NCBI GenBank assembly: GCA_030015575.1
Contig: JASDDO010000001.1
Coordinates: forward strand, 324,045,595 to 324,109,594
DNA length: 64,000 nt
Source: Agapanthus africanus
Lineage: Eukaryota > Streptophyta > Magnoliopsida > Asparagales > Amaryllidaceae
Reading direction: 5' to 3'
Positions 34,377-45,425 of this stretch are shown here, one piece after another (the first letter of the stretch is position 1; each line of letters begins with the position of its first letter). The notes below the pieces were generated by a model, which saw nothing but the letters and a program-made list of their open reading frames with translations, was not told the origin of the DNA and ran no database searches. The position numbers and the translations under genes are program-made.

Positions 34377-34881
34377 GGCCATAATAAGTCCTTGTTGCAC
34401 CAATTTTTTTCAGTGGGTCTTAGACTGTGAAATGGGGTTTTTGGAACATTCTTTTTGGGCCCAGATTTTCTGTGAGTGCTACAGTAGTGCTTGGGGCCCA
34501 CTTGGGTATATTTGATCGATCGAAAATTTTAAACATGTTAGTTCACAGTATTTACATTATATCTGCGACCGTGAATGTCATTTGATCGGTAAATCCTGTC
34601 TAACTGTTATAGCCCTTTTAGACGGATTTGCGAACGTGACATTCACGTTGATGTTCTGTGTTGTGCTGTGATGTTGCGGATTGGTCGTGGGGGATAGCCT
34701 GGATGCAATGTTAGCACAGTTTTGTTTTATATGTACATTTGATATTGCGGGGCGAGCGTCCGACATGTGGACTGCCGTCACTGCCTGTTTGTATATTATT
34801 GTTTTGGGGCACGGCCAGGTTGAGGTCGATGTACCCGTTGTATGTATATTTTACTTTCTGTACTAGGATTGCCCCACGGAG

Positions 34882-35112
34882 GGGTGCACGGATAGCCGGG
34901 TTCTAGAAGGCAACGGGCCCGCATCTCATGGCATTGAGACGGAGGGGGCTTCACTCTAGAATTGGCGGGCTATTCGCCGCACTCGTAGGGGGTACAGGTT
35001 GACCCAGGAGGGGTGCCCAAGTTACCGGATTCCGTGAAGTGCTGGGTGGTCCATTCACGTTGCTGAAGGGGGATGCCTCGCTTTAGGTTTTGGCGGGTAA
35101 CTTGCCGCGCCT
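34882..35112 (+). other. Structured leader modules, second pair
   Basis: Module 1 spans 34882-34984 and module 2 spans 35011-35112. In module 2 the outer helix base at 35112 is T where the first copy has C, giving G-U in place of G-C, so pairing survives. In module 1 a T-to-C change in the inner stem turns a G-U into a G-C pair. Confidence 0.65.
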
Positions 35113-35896
35113 GTAGGGGTCTAGGATTTCATTGCACAGGCTATCCACAGGACCAGGGGAACGTCAGGTTTCAGTAGCGGCTCTGTGAAACTCGGGGATC
35201 CCAGATATCAGTATTGTTCTGTGATACTGGTTACATTTCTGTGATGTTGCATTTTATCACGCCTTGAGCGAATATTATATATTGATATATATACTAGTAG
35301 ATGTTGTATATGTTTTGCATCCGCGCTAGTCCAATCCCCGCTCTGTCGTTAGTAAAGTAACCTAACGGGTGATGACGGGACCCAGTGGTGAATGCGGATG
35401 GCATATACGTACATTATTATTTTCGTTCTTTTGTGGTGTGATCAATTGATGGGACTGCGTTGATTCGGATCAATGCAACCTAAACAAACCTATTCTGATG
35501 TTGTTGGAACATTTTTTAAAAAGCTGTTATTGCAAGGGCGTTCTCTTTTGTTTTGCACAGTGGTATTCGGTTATGAATATCCAGCACCTCAGTCGACGAG
35601 GCAAGGGCCGAGATCCCTTCACCGGGAGTGACCCCTTGGACAGAAGTTTGCGTCAGGGCAATAACTTCACTATAGTCGATTACTTTTGCTTGGAATATCC
35701 TGCACCTCATTCTACGGGGAAAGAGCCGAGATCCCTTCACCGGGAGTGGCCTCTTTAGCAAAGGTTTTCGCCACTATATTTTTATAAAAGCTATCCGGTT
35801 CCTTCAACGATATCAAGTTAATTACGTTAAAGGTTTTTCGCCAGAAACCATTCGTAGCCCTCTGTCATTTCAGACGGGTAGCACGTAGTATTCATG

Positions 35897-36106
35897 CTAT
35901 GTTTGTTGACCTTCGTCAAGGCATAGTGTATGGTAGCTGCTTGTTATCTTTCTGCTACATAGATAGATGTGTTGGTTTGGGACAGTCGTATAGCCTTGTT
36001 GACCTTCGTCAAGGACTTGTACGGGTGGGTTCATATTAACCTGGACAATGACGGGTAGAACTTGACATGTGACTTATGATTTGTTGACCTTCGTCAAGGT
36101 CATAAG
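35897..36106 (+). other. Three-hairpin array, second copy
   Basis: Units are at 35897-35926, 35987-36023 and 36073-36106. Here unit 2 carries the consensus TTGACC in place of TTAACC. Confidence 0.65.
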
Positions 36107-38427
36107 AGCATGGGGCAAAAATCATATCGGGAGTTTCTAAAGAAACTGAAACTTGCCAGATATGCGCATACCTTCTCGAGTGTGATAACGTGAGCAGATT
36201 CCGTCACGTTATCATGCGATGATAGTTGGATCTCGATTCCCACTGATGAGTTGGTTTACTCCTCGGGTGATCCCGACTAATTCTTCTTTCAGGTTTGGAG
36301 AAGAATTTGAGGTTACAGTGGGAGGTTTCCTGATTAGATAAAGTGATAACCATTCTGATCTAGGTTAGAGTGCACGCTGAGTGTTTCTTTTCTCTCTCTC
36401 TTTGGCAGCGACCATTGACTCGACCCTAGACTATGACTCAGTGACCAAAATTAACCGAACCTTCTTAAACACTGGCTTTTGGATTGTCAGAGTTGCAAAC
36501 CTCATTGCCACTCCTACTTTTACCCTTTTCTCCAGGACACCCCGTATTACTACGAACATCCACTTCCATTGGACAAAACCATCGTATGGTTATATACGAA
36601 CTCGAAGGAATTTATTCGAGGATGGTTTCCGGTTCTGGAGAAAACGAATAGGACTATTCAGTTGTCTTTTCCTTTTACCTTCTCTCAGGTTTCGAGTGCT
36701 CCTTGGTTTAGGAGATAATACACCTATTACGCAAATTGGATAGTCTTCTTCCAAACCTTAGGCTGGTGCCGAACGGTAGGGAATGAAGAAAACCAATTAG
36801 CATAACGATGGTGTACAGAAGGTATTAAGTTAAGACAAAGAAAGGGATTAGTAAGAGGGCAAAGTAAATTGCGACTGCTATTCACGACCAAACTAAATAT
36901 TTCTTCACCAATCCTAAATCACCTTTGTATTTCTCCAGGACACTTCGTATCACTACGAAGATCCACAGTTTATTGGATATTCCATCGCATGGTTATATAC
37001 AAACTCGAAAGGAACTTGTTCCAGTTCGGGGATGGATTCTGGTTCAGGAGAAATAGGAATAAAGTTTATTCAGGTGTCTTTTATCTTCATCTTCTCTCGC
37101 ATTGCGAGTGCTCCTAGGATTAGGACAGTACACCCATTATGCTTATTGGATAGTCTTCTTCCAAACCATAGGCTGGTGCCGAACGGTAGAGAAGGAAGAA
37201 AACCATTTGGCCTAAAGGGGTGTGCAGAAGGTAACGACTAAAGACATATAAAGGGATTTGGAGAGATGGCAAAGAATTATATGGTTATAGTTGTGAATCT
37301 TGATAATGGAAGATGCATTACTAGGAATACCAGTATACCCCACCGAAACATTTCAATGTTTCAGTTTCACCGTGTACTGTTAAAAGAAAACAGATTTCCC
37401 AATTAGACACTTACTCCAAGGTATGTATTAACCAGGTATGATTCTCACATCTGTATGGTTTTACAGATGATGAGTGGGAGTAAGTTATTGGGAATTACGT
37501 GATTATCCTCATTATATCGGAATTCGTTGTAATTGGTGATATTTGAGGAAATTGCCTGGGCTGTTTGTCGGTCGGCAAATATTTGGTTTTGAATATCCGT
37601 TGTTGTGCACCAATTTCAAATTGATATATCTGTACGTCTATTTTAGTAGAGTGAGATATAACTTTTTGAAATTATGTCTATGGCGTTTACCTATATCAGT
37701 GGATGGTTAGGTAAGGAGCATTAAACAGCGGTGTAATTCTTCTTAACCATAAGTACAGTTTTCAACCTACGACACACAATGAATGGGTCACTAGACTCAA
37801 GGGACTTATATAGAGTATTGTACATTGTCCAGTGTCCATCTGGACAGAGGGGTTGGTACTCGTACTATATTCTGTTTACTTGTGACTTCTTTATTTCTTA
37901 GACATGTGTTTCGTAGAAATGCAAGGTCTAAGTTTGAGAAGCTATAGGTATATGAATAAAGTAGAGAACCAGGTATTGCAAGTATCGGGATTCTTCAAGA
38001 TGATCGAGGATGTAGATACTTGTGTATGGTATTCAGTTAATAAGAGAACTTGCTTCTCTTTCAGGTTACTCATAATTGGAAGCATTCCTAAGTTGAGTAA
38101 CGCTGATCGGCCTCCTTCCATTTAGTTGACATGCATTGGAGACAGCTGCATGATTTGAATCTGGTTCAATTAAATCAGTGCCTCTGTTTCTATATTGGAT
38201 ATAGAATAGTTCATATCTTGACATTGTTAAGGTACGGGGAGTTTTCCGGCTTATGCTTAAAACCAGACTTCGGATAACTCAAGGCACGTTTCTGTAATGG
38301 CTGTTTGTGGGTTGACCCGGGCTATGACGAGGGTTGGCTTTCTACCATCTGGAAGATCAATAGTGATATTGTTCTAGATTCGCCACAGTTTTAACAAAAA
38401 TGGATTTTTTCAGAAAACAGTAGTGGG

Positions 38428-39481
38428 AGTATGGTAGAACTGGAAGTGATTCCAGAACCGCAGACGATTACTGAAGATTTGATAAGAACCTAAAGATTCA
38501 ATCTGGTTTGACATTCCATTAGCCACTCCGCAGATATGGTGGGTAGCTTCAGGCACCCGAGAGGTACTTCGGTATGCTCAAGATTGAGGTGATGCCACTT
38601 ACATTCTGGGGATCCAGATCCATCGTGATAGTTCCAAGAGGATATTAGGACTTTCGCAGTCCAGGTACATCGACACCATACTGAAAAGATTCAGTATGGA
38701 AGATTTCAAGCGTGGTAATCTACCGGCTTGTCACGGGATCACCCTCTCCAAAGAGATGTCTCCCAAGACTGATTTGGAAAGGGATCGCATGTCTATTATA
38801 CCCTACGCTTCTGCGGTAGGCTCTATAATGTATGCGATGTTGTGTACCAGGCCAGATGTTGCTTATGCATTGAGTGTGGTAAGCCGGCATCAGTCAAGCC
38901 CTGGAGAGAAGCACTGGATAGCGGTAAAGAACATTCTTAAGTACCTGAGAAGGACTAAGGAGATGTTCTTGGTGTATGGTGGAAAAGACCTCAAGATTGA
39001 GGCCTTTGCTGACTCCAGCTTCCAGAGTGACAAGGATGATTCCAAGTCCATGTTGGGTTTTGTCTTTACCCTCAATGGAGGGGCGGTGTGTTGGAAGAGT
39101 TCCAAACAGGAAACCGTTGTTGACTCGACAATGGAAGCGGAATATATCGCTGCATCTGATGCCGCAAAAGAAGCCGTCTGGATGAGGAAGTTCTTGAAAG
39201 AACTTCAGGTGGTTCCGTCCATTGTTGATCCAATACCTTTGTATTGCGACAACAACGGGGCTATAGCTTTAGCGAAGGAACCCAGGTCCCATCAGAAATC
39301 CAGACACATCTTGAGGCGGTATCACCTGATCAGGGAGATCGTGGATCGCCAGGAGATCGAGGTTCGGAGGGTTGCTTCAGAAGATAACACTGCAGATCCA
39401 TTCACGAAGGCCTTGCCCCAGACTCAGTTCGAGCGGCTGATCGAGATGATAGGTCTTCGATACGCCAGTACATGGCCTTAG
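38428..39481 (+). pseudogene. 3' fragment of D-type copia pol fused to B
   Basis: The first bases match the integrase tail of D (VELE-IPEP-TITE pattern). A damaged gap of about 110 bp replaces several hundred bases of D, and then RT resumes at 38588 and stays open to the TAG at 39479-39481. From the Met at 38696 there are 261 codons, covering the RT end and RNase H with [38 protein letters not shown] and ADPFTKALP. Unlike element D it has no stop in AFADSSFQ. Integrase core and RT catalytic YVDD are missing, so it is not functional. It ends 14 bases before a D-type LTR, with a matching polypurine tract between. Confidence 0.88.
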
Positions 39482-39484
39482 TGC

Positions 39485-39495
39485 AAGTGGGAGAT
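39485..39495 (+). other. Polypurine tract before D-type LTR
   Basis: AAGTGGGAGAT directly before TGTTAGTG, the same as in element D. Confidence 0.85.
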
Positions 39496-40354
39496 TGTTA
39501 GTGTATATGCCCTAGAGGCTATTACTGTATCATACTAGTTTGTATATTACTTAATGGAAGCTTGGGATATTCACCATTGTATAGACAATCTTTCTCAAAA
39601 TAGTAGTATGCTACTTGGTTTGTTTCTACTTCAATGTGTGTACATGTGTTTCTTTTAACATATCGCCTATACACATTAGTGGAGCCCTTAGGATCTTTGC
39701 TTAATTACCAGCGTTGTGATGGCAGTCACACTCGTGGGGGCTGGGTAATCCATAAGCACATCCTTATGCAGGTCCCTAGTCGTAGGACTATCGAGACTGG
39801 GCATCGATACTCCGGAGTAGACTAGCGTATGCGCTTCTTATCCCAGCAGGGAAGACGGTCTGTCCCATAGCCGTCAGTACGTCGTACTTGAGATAGTATA
39901 TGGGTGCTCGTTAGGTTACGAGTACACCGGAATGGACTCATCGGGAACTGTTGGTTGGTACTATACCTATCGTCAGTTATCAGTTCCCAGGTGACATGAG
40001 TACAGCTTAGTCCGCTGACTTGACACTGTCACTTCGCCTCGAGTGTGTTCCCACTGTACTTTGGTTACTACCCTACCACGGCTCAAAGGAGTCGTGCAAA
40101 CAGGCAGTAGTTGGGTGCAGTCCCGAAGCAATTGGAGGCAGTGATGGTTAGACAGGATTCGTCTCTCCCGGTATTGGGAGTTGATATCGCGCTGTGTCAT
40201 GGAGAGCCATTACACATAGTCATCCCTGACCAGGGCAAGCGAGATATACTGGTAGGTTTCCAATGTTATCGCAGGGTGTTCTGGGCTACACTCCGACACG
40301 ACTTGTACCGCTATTAGGGGACTGACGTTTACCATCCCCTAGGCCCGCCATGCG
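39496..40354 (+). repeat. Truncated D-type LTR, cut by E
   Basis: It matches the sense-5' 860 bp of the D LTR (62544 downward), beginning TGTTAGTGTATATGCCC, and stops at CCATGCG where the E LTR starts. The D LTR continues past this point (near 61690), so the rest should lie beyond E outside the window. The expected E target duplication is ATGCG (40350-40354). Confidence 0.88.
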
Positions 40355-41303
40355 TGTTAGTTATATGTATGCCCTAGAGGCCATTACTATACATAGGATG
40401 TATATTGTAATGGATGCTTGGACATATATAGAGAGGACTTTCTTGCTCGACATGATAATATGCTATCTGGTTGCTCTTTACCTTAACGTGTACATTGATT
40501 ATCTCTCTGTTATATGTTGGTAAAGCCCTTAGGATGTGTACTTGACTACCCGGACTATGATGCAGATCATACTAGTGGGGACATGGTAGTCCATAAGTAC
40601 ATCCTTCAAGGTCCCTAGTCGTGGGTGTATCGAGACGGGGCATCGATATACCAGAGTAGACTAGCGTATACCTTCTCGACCCATACAGATGGGCGATGGA
40701 TGATTCCATATCCATTGGTGTTTAACATCAGAGATGATATACGGGTGCTCAGTGGAGACTGGGTACACTGGACGGACTCGCCGAGAACTCCCAGATGGTA
40801 TTATACCTCACGTCAGATGGCAGTTCTCTGGTGACACTGGTACAGAGTAGTCTGTTGACCCGAGATCGTCATAGAGTCTTGTGTGATTCCCACTGTGCTT
40901 TGATTTCCACCTTACCACGTCCAAGAGGGCGTGCAAAATGGTGGTTTTTGGGTACAGTCCCGAATCACATGGAGGCAATGAGCGATAGGAGGGGATTCAT
41001 CTCTCCCGGTATGGGGAGTTGATGTTGCGCTGTGTTCGATTGGTTATAACCGGAAATCCCTGGCCAGGGTTGCTGAGATTTACTGGTAAGTGTTACCAGT
41101 AGTTTCTCGAACTGTTATAGACCTCATATCGACACGACTTATCGAGCTACTGGGGTCTGACGTTTACCACCCCTAGGCGAGATATGCGACATATCAGACG
41201 ATGAGACCGGACTGTATGGTAAGTGTTACTGGTTGGATTCACAGGAGTGTGTGCGAGCTTACTCGTTGATCTTCTGATCGCTCAATACCCGGGTGGCCGT
41301 TAC
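40355..41303 (+). repeat. 5' LTR of E, first part (949 bp)
   Basis: It carries GCCCTAGAGGCC near its start, as in D, and the shared GGGCATCGATA block. From 41025 it matches the window start (position 1 onward). GTTAC at 41299-41303 is the left target duplication of D. Confidence 0.9.
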
Positions 41304-41972
41304 TGTAAGTCCATGCTACCTCTCCCGGTACTTTCGGGAAAGCGGAATTTGGTAAAAAACGATTTTTACGGAGGTGGTAATATGGACCTAAAACCCGGAT
41401 CTTGGTTAAACATCTATCTAACATCCTAACTATGAGTTTCTAGCTACTCGGTTAGGGGGTTATACCTTGCTTGTCTTGAACTCCTTCGTCTTCAAAGCTC
41501 CGATGGTGGTCCGATGGCTTCTTCTCGTCGTCTCCGTACGCCGAAGATAGATCCACCTGAAAGCTCCAACCTTTAGCTCCTTCTTCGTTCTTTGAAGAAA
41601 CTAGTTCACTTGGTTTGCTAAACCTAGTGAACTAGAATGAGTAGAGAAGAAATAGAATGGGATTTTATCTATGGTTCTTGATTCTCAACTCATGAGACAA
41701 TAGAACCATAGGATCAAGAGAGGGAGCAAGAGGTTGAGGGTGAGAGCAAAAGGAGAGCTCAAGAACAAGAGAGAGAATGAGCAAGAAAGAATGAGGCTCT
41801 CTTTTGACTTTCACCCTCTCATAATCCAAAGTGATCATAACTCATCATATCAAAAAAAGTCTTATGTGATGGTTGAAGCAACCATAACCATATCATTTCA
41901 TGCACTCATTTTACATAAATGAGCAAGTAAACAAAAGTCTTTGCCATGAAATGATGGCTATGGTTATCATGA

Positions 41973-42181
41973 TGGTCAACTAGTCAAGCCTAGTCAACCG
42001 GTCAACAAGTCAACAAAAGTCAACAAGTCAACAAAGTCAACAAGTCAACAAAAGTCAACAAGTCAACAAAGTCAACAACCATATCACCATAATACTTAAT
42101 TAATATAATAGTTAATCACATATCATATTCTCATTAGGGTTGAGCAAAAAGTCAAATAGTCAACGGTCAACTGTCAACAAC
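41973..42181 (-). promoter_or_regulatory. W-box-like TTGAC cluster in D LTR
   Basis: On the sense (minus) strand, TTGAC occurs about 16 times, 12 of them within about 110 bp as alternating TTGACTTG and TTGACTTTG units. TTGAC(C/T) is the WRKY factor core. The duplicate is at 61024-61230. It could equally be a simple minisatellite; whether it lies in the promoter part of the LTR is not known. Confidence 0.5.
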
Positions 42182-42204
42182 CCTAATGAGAATCCGCTGC
42201 CTCT

Positions 42205-42209
42205 GCCTC
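42205..42209. repeat. Target site duplication of A (left)
   Basis: GCCTC here and at 52996-53000. The other D LTR has the single unbroken site at 61256-61260. Confidence 0.95.
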
Positions 42210-45200
42210 TGTAAATCCCCGTTTCCTTTTCAATAAAAGTCTCCCATTTTCTGATTCCAGTAGCTTTCCTTCTTTTCTTTCATATTTGGATTGGTTGGTT
42301 AAGCAAGATATTTATATTTTTCCCCAAAACCTAAAAGTTAAAACCCAGAAATTAAAACAATTAAAACAATTAAAACCCAAACCAATTAAACTGAAACCTA
42401 ATATAAAATAAATCTATACAAACAATTATAATCCATCAGCCCACTTCTTGTTACTGTTTTAAATTGATTTTCCCTTCTCGGGCCAGCCACTTCTCCCTCA
42501 GCCCACGAGAAACTTGTTTTTAGAGGAAAATGTTTTCCCTCTAACCGAGCTCGGCCCAATTCCCCCACACACCCGACCCGCTTCTTAAAACCTTCCTTCT
42601 TCCCCACTTCATTTTCCCGCTCGTTTCCTTCTCCCCACGTCGCCCCACTTCGCGCCGAACTTCCCCACGTCGCCCGCGCCGTTGCCCACGTCCCCGCGAC
42701 CCCCGACCACGACTCCCTCTAACTCACGCTCTCCAACTCCTCACCTCCAACTCCTCAAAACTCTCTCCAACCCTCAAGTTTTTCCCCCACGAAACCCTAC
42801 GAACCCACTGCAAAACTTCAGGCCAACCCCCGACGACGACGACGACGAACCTCCTCGACCCCTTTTCTCCATCACCGAGCACCCTAGCCTCCTCTCTCCA
42901 TCACCCGAGCCCCTACTGAGCCCTCTGCACACAGAAACCCATCACCCGCCGAGCTCGAGTTACCCCTGGCACTCAACGCCGGCGAACTCCCCACCACGAC
43001 GTCGACACCCCTGCATCCCTAACCTCCTCAGCATCAGCACCATCACCATCACCCAAGTCCCCACTGCACTCTCTCTCTCTCTCTCTCTCTCTCTTTCCAA
43101 AGAACCCCCTGCACGTGCACTGTGCACGTCGCCGGAGCGACCGCGGCCGACCACCGTCGACCCCAGCAAGTCCCAAGTGAACCACAGAGCTTCCCTAAGC
43201 TTCCAGCGCGCACAAGACGGCTCCGGAAAAGTCCGACGCAAAAATCCGTGTTCGATCGAGGCTCGCGCGAAATTGTTCCGTGGCGTACAACGCGCGTTTG
43301 TGACGACGTTGCTTCCCCGTGACCCCGAGTCGTTACCAGGCAAGTGTTTACTTGCTTCATGCTAAATTATTACTGATATGAACCTAAAATAACTAGTTTA
43401 CGGAATTGCCAAATACTAATGCATAATACGATCAAAGTGTTCGATGCTATTCTTTTATAAAAATAATTGTTTATTTTGACGGAACCCGACATTTTATGTT
43501 GGACCTTATAGTGATAAACATAGTGTATGAATATCGCTGGAAAATACGATCGTTCGTAACAAAAATTGATACCCCCAAATATGCCGTTAAAACTAGAAAG
43601 TTTCTCGTGCCTGAAAACGGATAAAATCACCATAAATCATATGCATAATGGATTGATGTGTTCTAGGGCTTAAATCGAAGCCGACTTGACGAACTTTAAC
43701 CCTATGGAAAATCCTAATGATTTATGTTCTGTAATCATGATGATAACTGGGTCGGAACACGACTCTGGACTGCAGTCCAGAGCGTTTCTGATTATTGTTT
43801 TCTGTTCAAAGGACCTGCGTTACTGTGTTTCCTGAAATCATACTTCGCGGAACTTTACATTGGATTAGAGATAATTCTGTTAGCTAAGCAAAACAAGTGG
43901 TTTCACCCTGATCCATCGCCGTTTGTTATTTTAAAATGTAATTAAAAGGGCAGAACGTATATCTGTCCAGAACAGATTCTAAAATGACACCCTGAGATTA
44001 AACTGGTTATAACTTTCAACGTACAGATGTGATTGAGGATCCGTCTATTGCGTTGAATACTTTATCGAAAACCCTAAATTTCATTTAACTGTGACATCAC
44101 TAAATTCTTAGACCAACTGGGTGCAATTCGTGCCGCGAAATGGACGTTCAGTTCTGAAACTGAATTTCCAGCCGCGAGCACTTAAAACTGAAATAGCTAT
44201 ATCTTGAGAACCGAAACTCCGATTTAACTGAAACAAATTTTGGTGAATTACCGACTGATTGTTCTATGTATCTTACCTACATCATTTGTACTGAATTCTT
44301 AACATGTTAATTAGTACAATTCATTTTCATGACATGCCTGTTGATTCATAATATACAAAACTCATTGGTAGCATACATACATATATCATACCCTTGCCAT
44401 ATACTCAGTGTTATTACGTGTGGACATTGCATTATCGTACGTGACGGATGTTGATTTAGTTGTGACAAGTACATCAATGGAAAATGAATATTCGTGACAG
44501 TGATTGATACAGTGAACAGTGATAAAAATCGTGCCATTGATATACTTGTACATAACTGGATCAAGATCATAGCTAGTGAGAACCTGGGAAAAAAGGGGAA
44601 ATCAAAGTGGAAAGAGTATCGTATTTAGCGGGACCGATTTTAGAGGATGATCATTCGAACAGAGATATCGATACATGTAGGATAGGATCTAGCGATCCGG
44701 CTGACAGGGTTATGTCCCGAGCATGTGGGCCGTTGTCTCGGGTATGTACGAGACTCCTGTTAAACATGATCCTCCTTCCACTATGTGATTTCAAACTCGA
44801 CCTAGAGACCGATAGGGGCACATAATATACTCTGCATCATATAGCGACATAGTGATTACTTGCATTGTTCTCACACCAGTATTACTCATACACCTGTCAC
44901 ATCTCATTATGATAACATTGTTGTTGTGTCGCTCTGACGACCTGAGTATGCATGCTCAGATCCCGCGGGAGGACCAGCACAGGAGACGGACCTACCTTTC
45001 GAGTTCACGGAGATTTAGACTGGTGTACTTTCCACTTTCTGCTTTCCATAAAAGTGACCGTAAGTTTGACTTTTGTTAGTACTTGTTCTTGTTATCTGTA
45101 AATTTGTGAACAATGGAATATTAATGTAATAAATTAGTGATGTGATTCCTTTACCACTGCGCTTTATTTACTGATTACCATGCAATGCTAGAAGCCGAAG

Positions 45201-45291
45201 TGTGACTACGGCAGGATGATTCCTTGACCGTAGGAGCATGGCTGGCCTAGTCATCCCTCGTTTTCCATATTTTGGGAAGCGGGGCGTGACA
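42210..45291 (+). repeat. 5' LTR of A (3082 bp)
   Basis: It begins TGTAAATCCCCG and ends GGGGCGTGACA. It holds a C-rich stretch, a run of 13 CT units (43069-43094) and short CGA repeats near 42833. A 227-codon Pro/Ser-rich frame (42682-43365) lies in the C-rich part and is repeated unchanged in the 3' LTR; it reflects base composition and shows no domain. I could not fix a TATA box with confidence. Confidence 0.95.
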
Positions 45292-45300
45292 TGGTTTAGT

Positions 45301-45311
45301 TGGTATCAGAG
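45301..45311 (+). other. Primer binding site of A (initiator Met tRNA)
   Basis: TGGTATCAGAG lies nine bases after the LTR end. The leader from here to the gag start is only about 115 bases. Confidence 0.85.
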
Positions 45312-45425
45312 ACAGGTTTAGTATCAAGGGATAACATTAACTATGCAGTATTACGTTATTCTTGTTTCACTACTCTTAATTTCCATCCTTGAATCTGATC
45401 CTATCCTTTTGAATCTTCCAGTAAT

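Larger units (their letters stand above)
34137..38425 (+). mobile_element. Second B-type internal region (no C insertion)
   Basis: It aligns with 3471-4507 joined to 27679-30945 and shows the unbroken C target site (TTTCA, 35169-35173). It repeats the leader hairpin (34336-34376), both structured modules, the three-hairpin array (35897-36106) and the 270-bp repeats. Similarity to B ends near 38425, after TAGTG, where D-type coding sequence begins. It holds no intact ORF. Confidence 0.85.
41304..42209 (-). repeat. 3' LTR of D, sense-distal part
   Basis: These 906 bp match 60355-61260, with three substitutions seen. The part from 41973 to 42181 is a dense run of GTCAA motifs. It is cut at 42209 by A. 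Confidence 0.92.

Noticed and set aside
42000-42078. Short regularly spaced repeats that could suggest a CRISPR array
   Set aside because: Units are 8-9 bases with no unique spacers; this is a minisatellite in a plant LTR.
42682-43365. 227-codon Pro/Ser-rich ORF in the A LTR, with large antisense ORFs; repeated at 50386-51069
   Set aside because: It lies wholly in a C-rich LTR segment, is low complexity, shows no domain, and its presence in both copies only reflects LTR identity.
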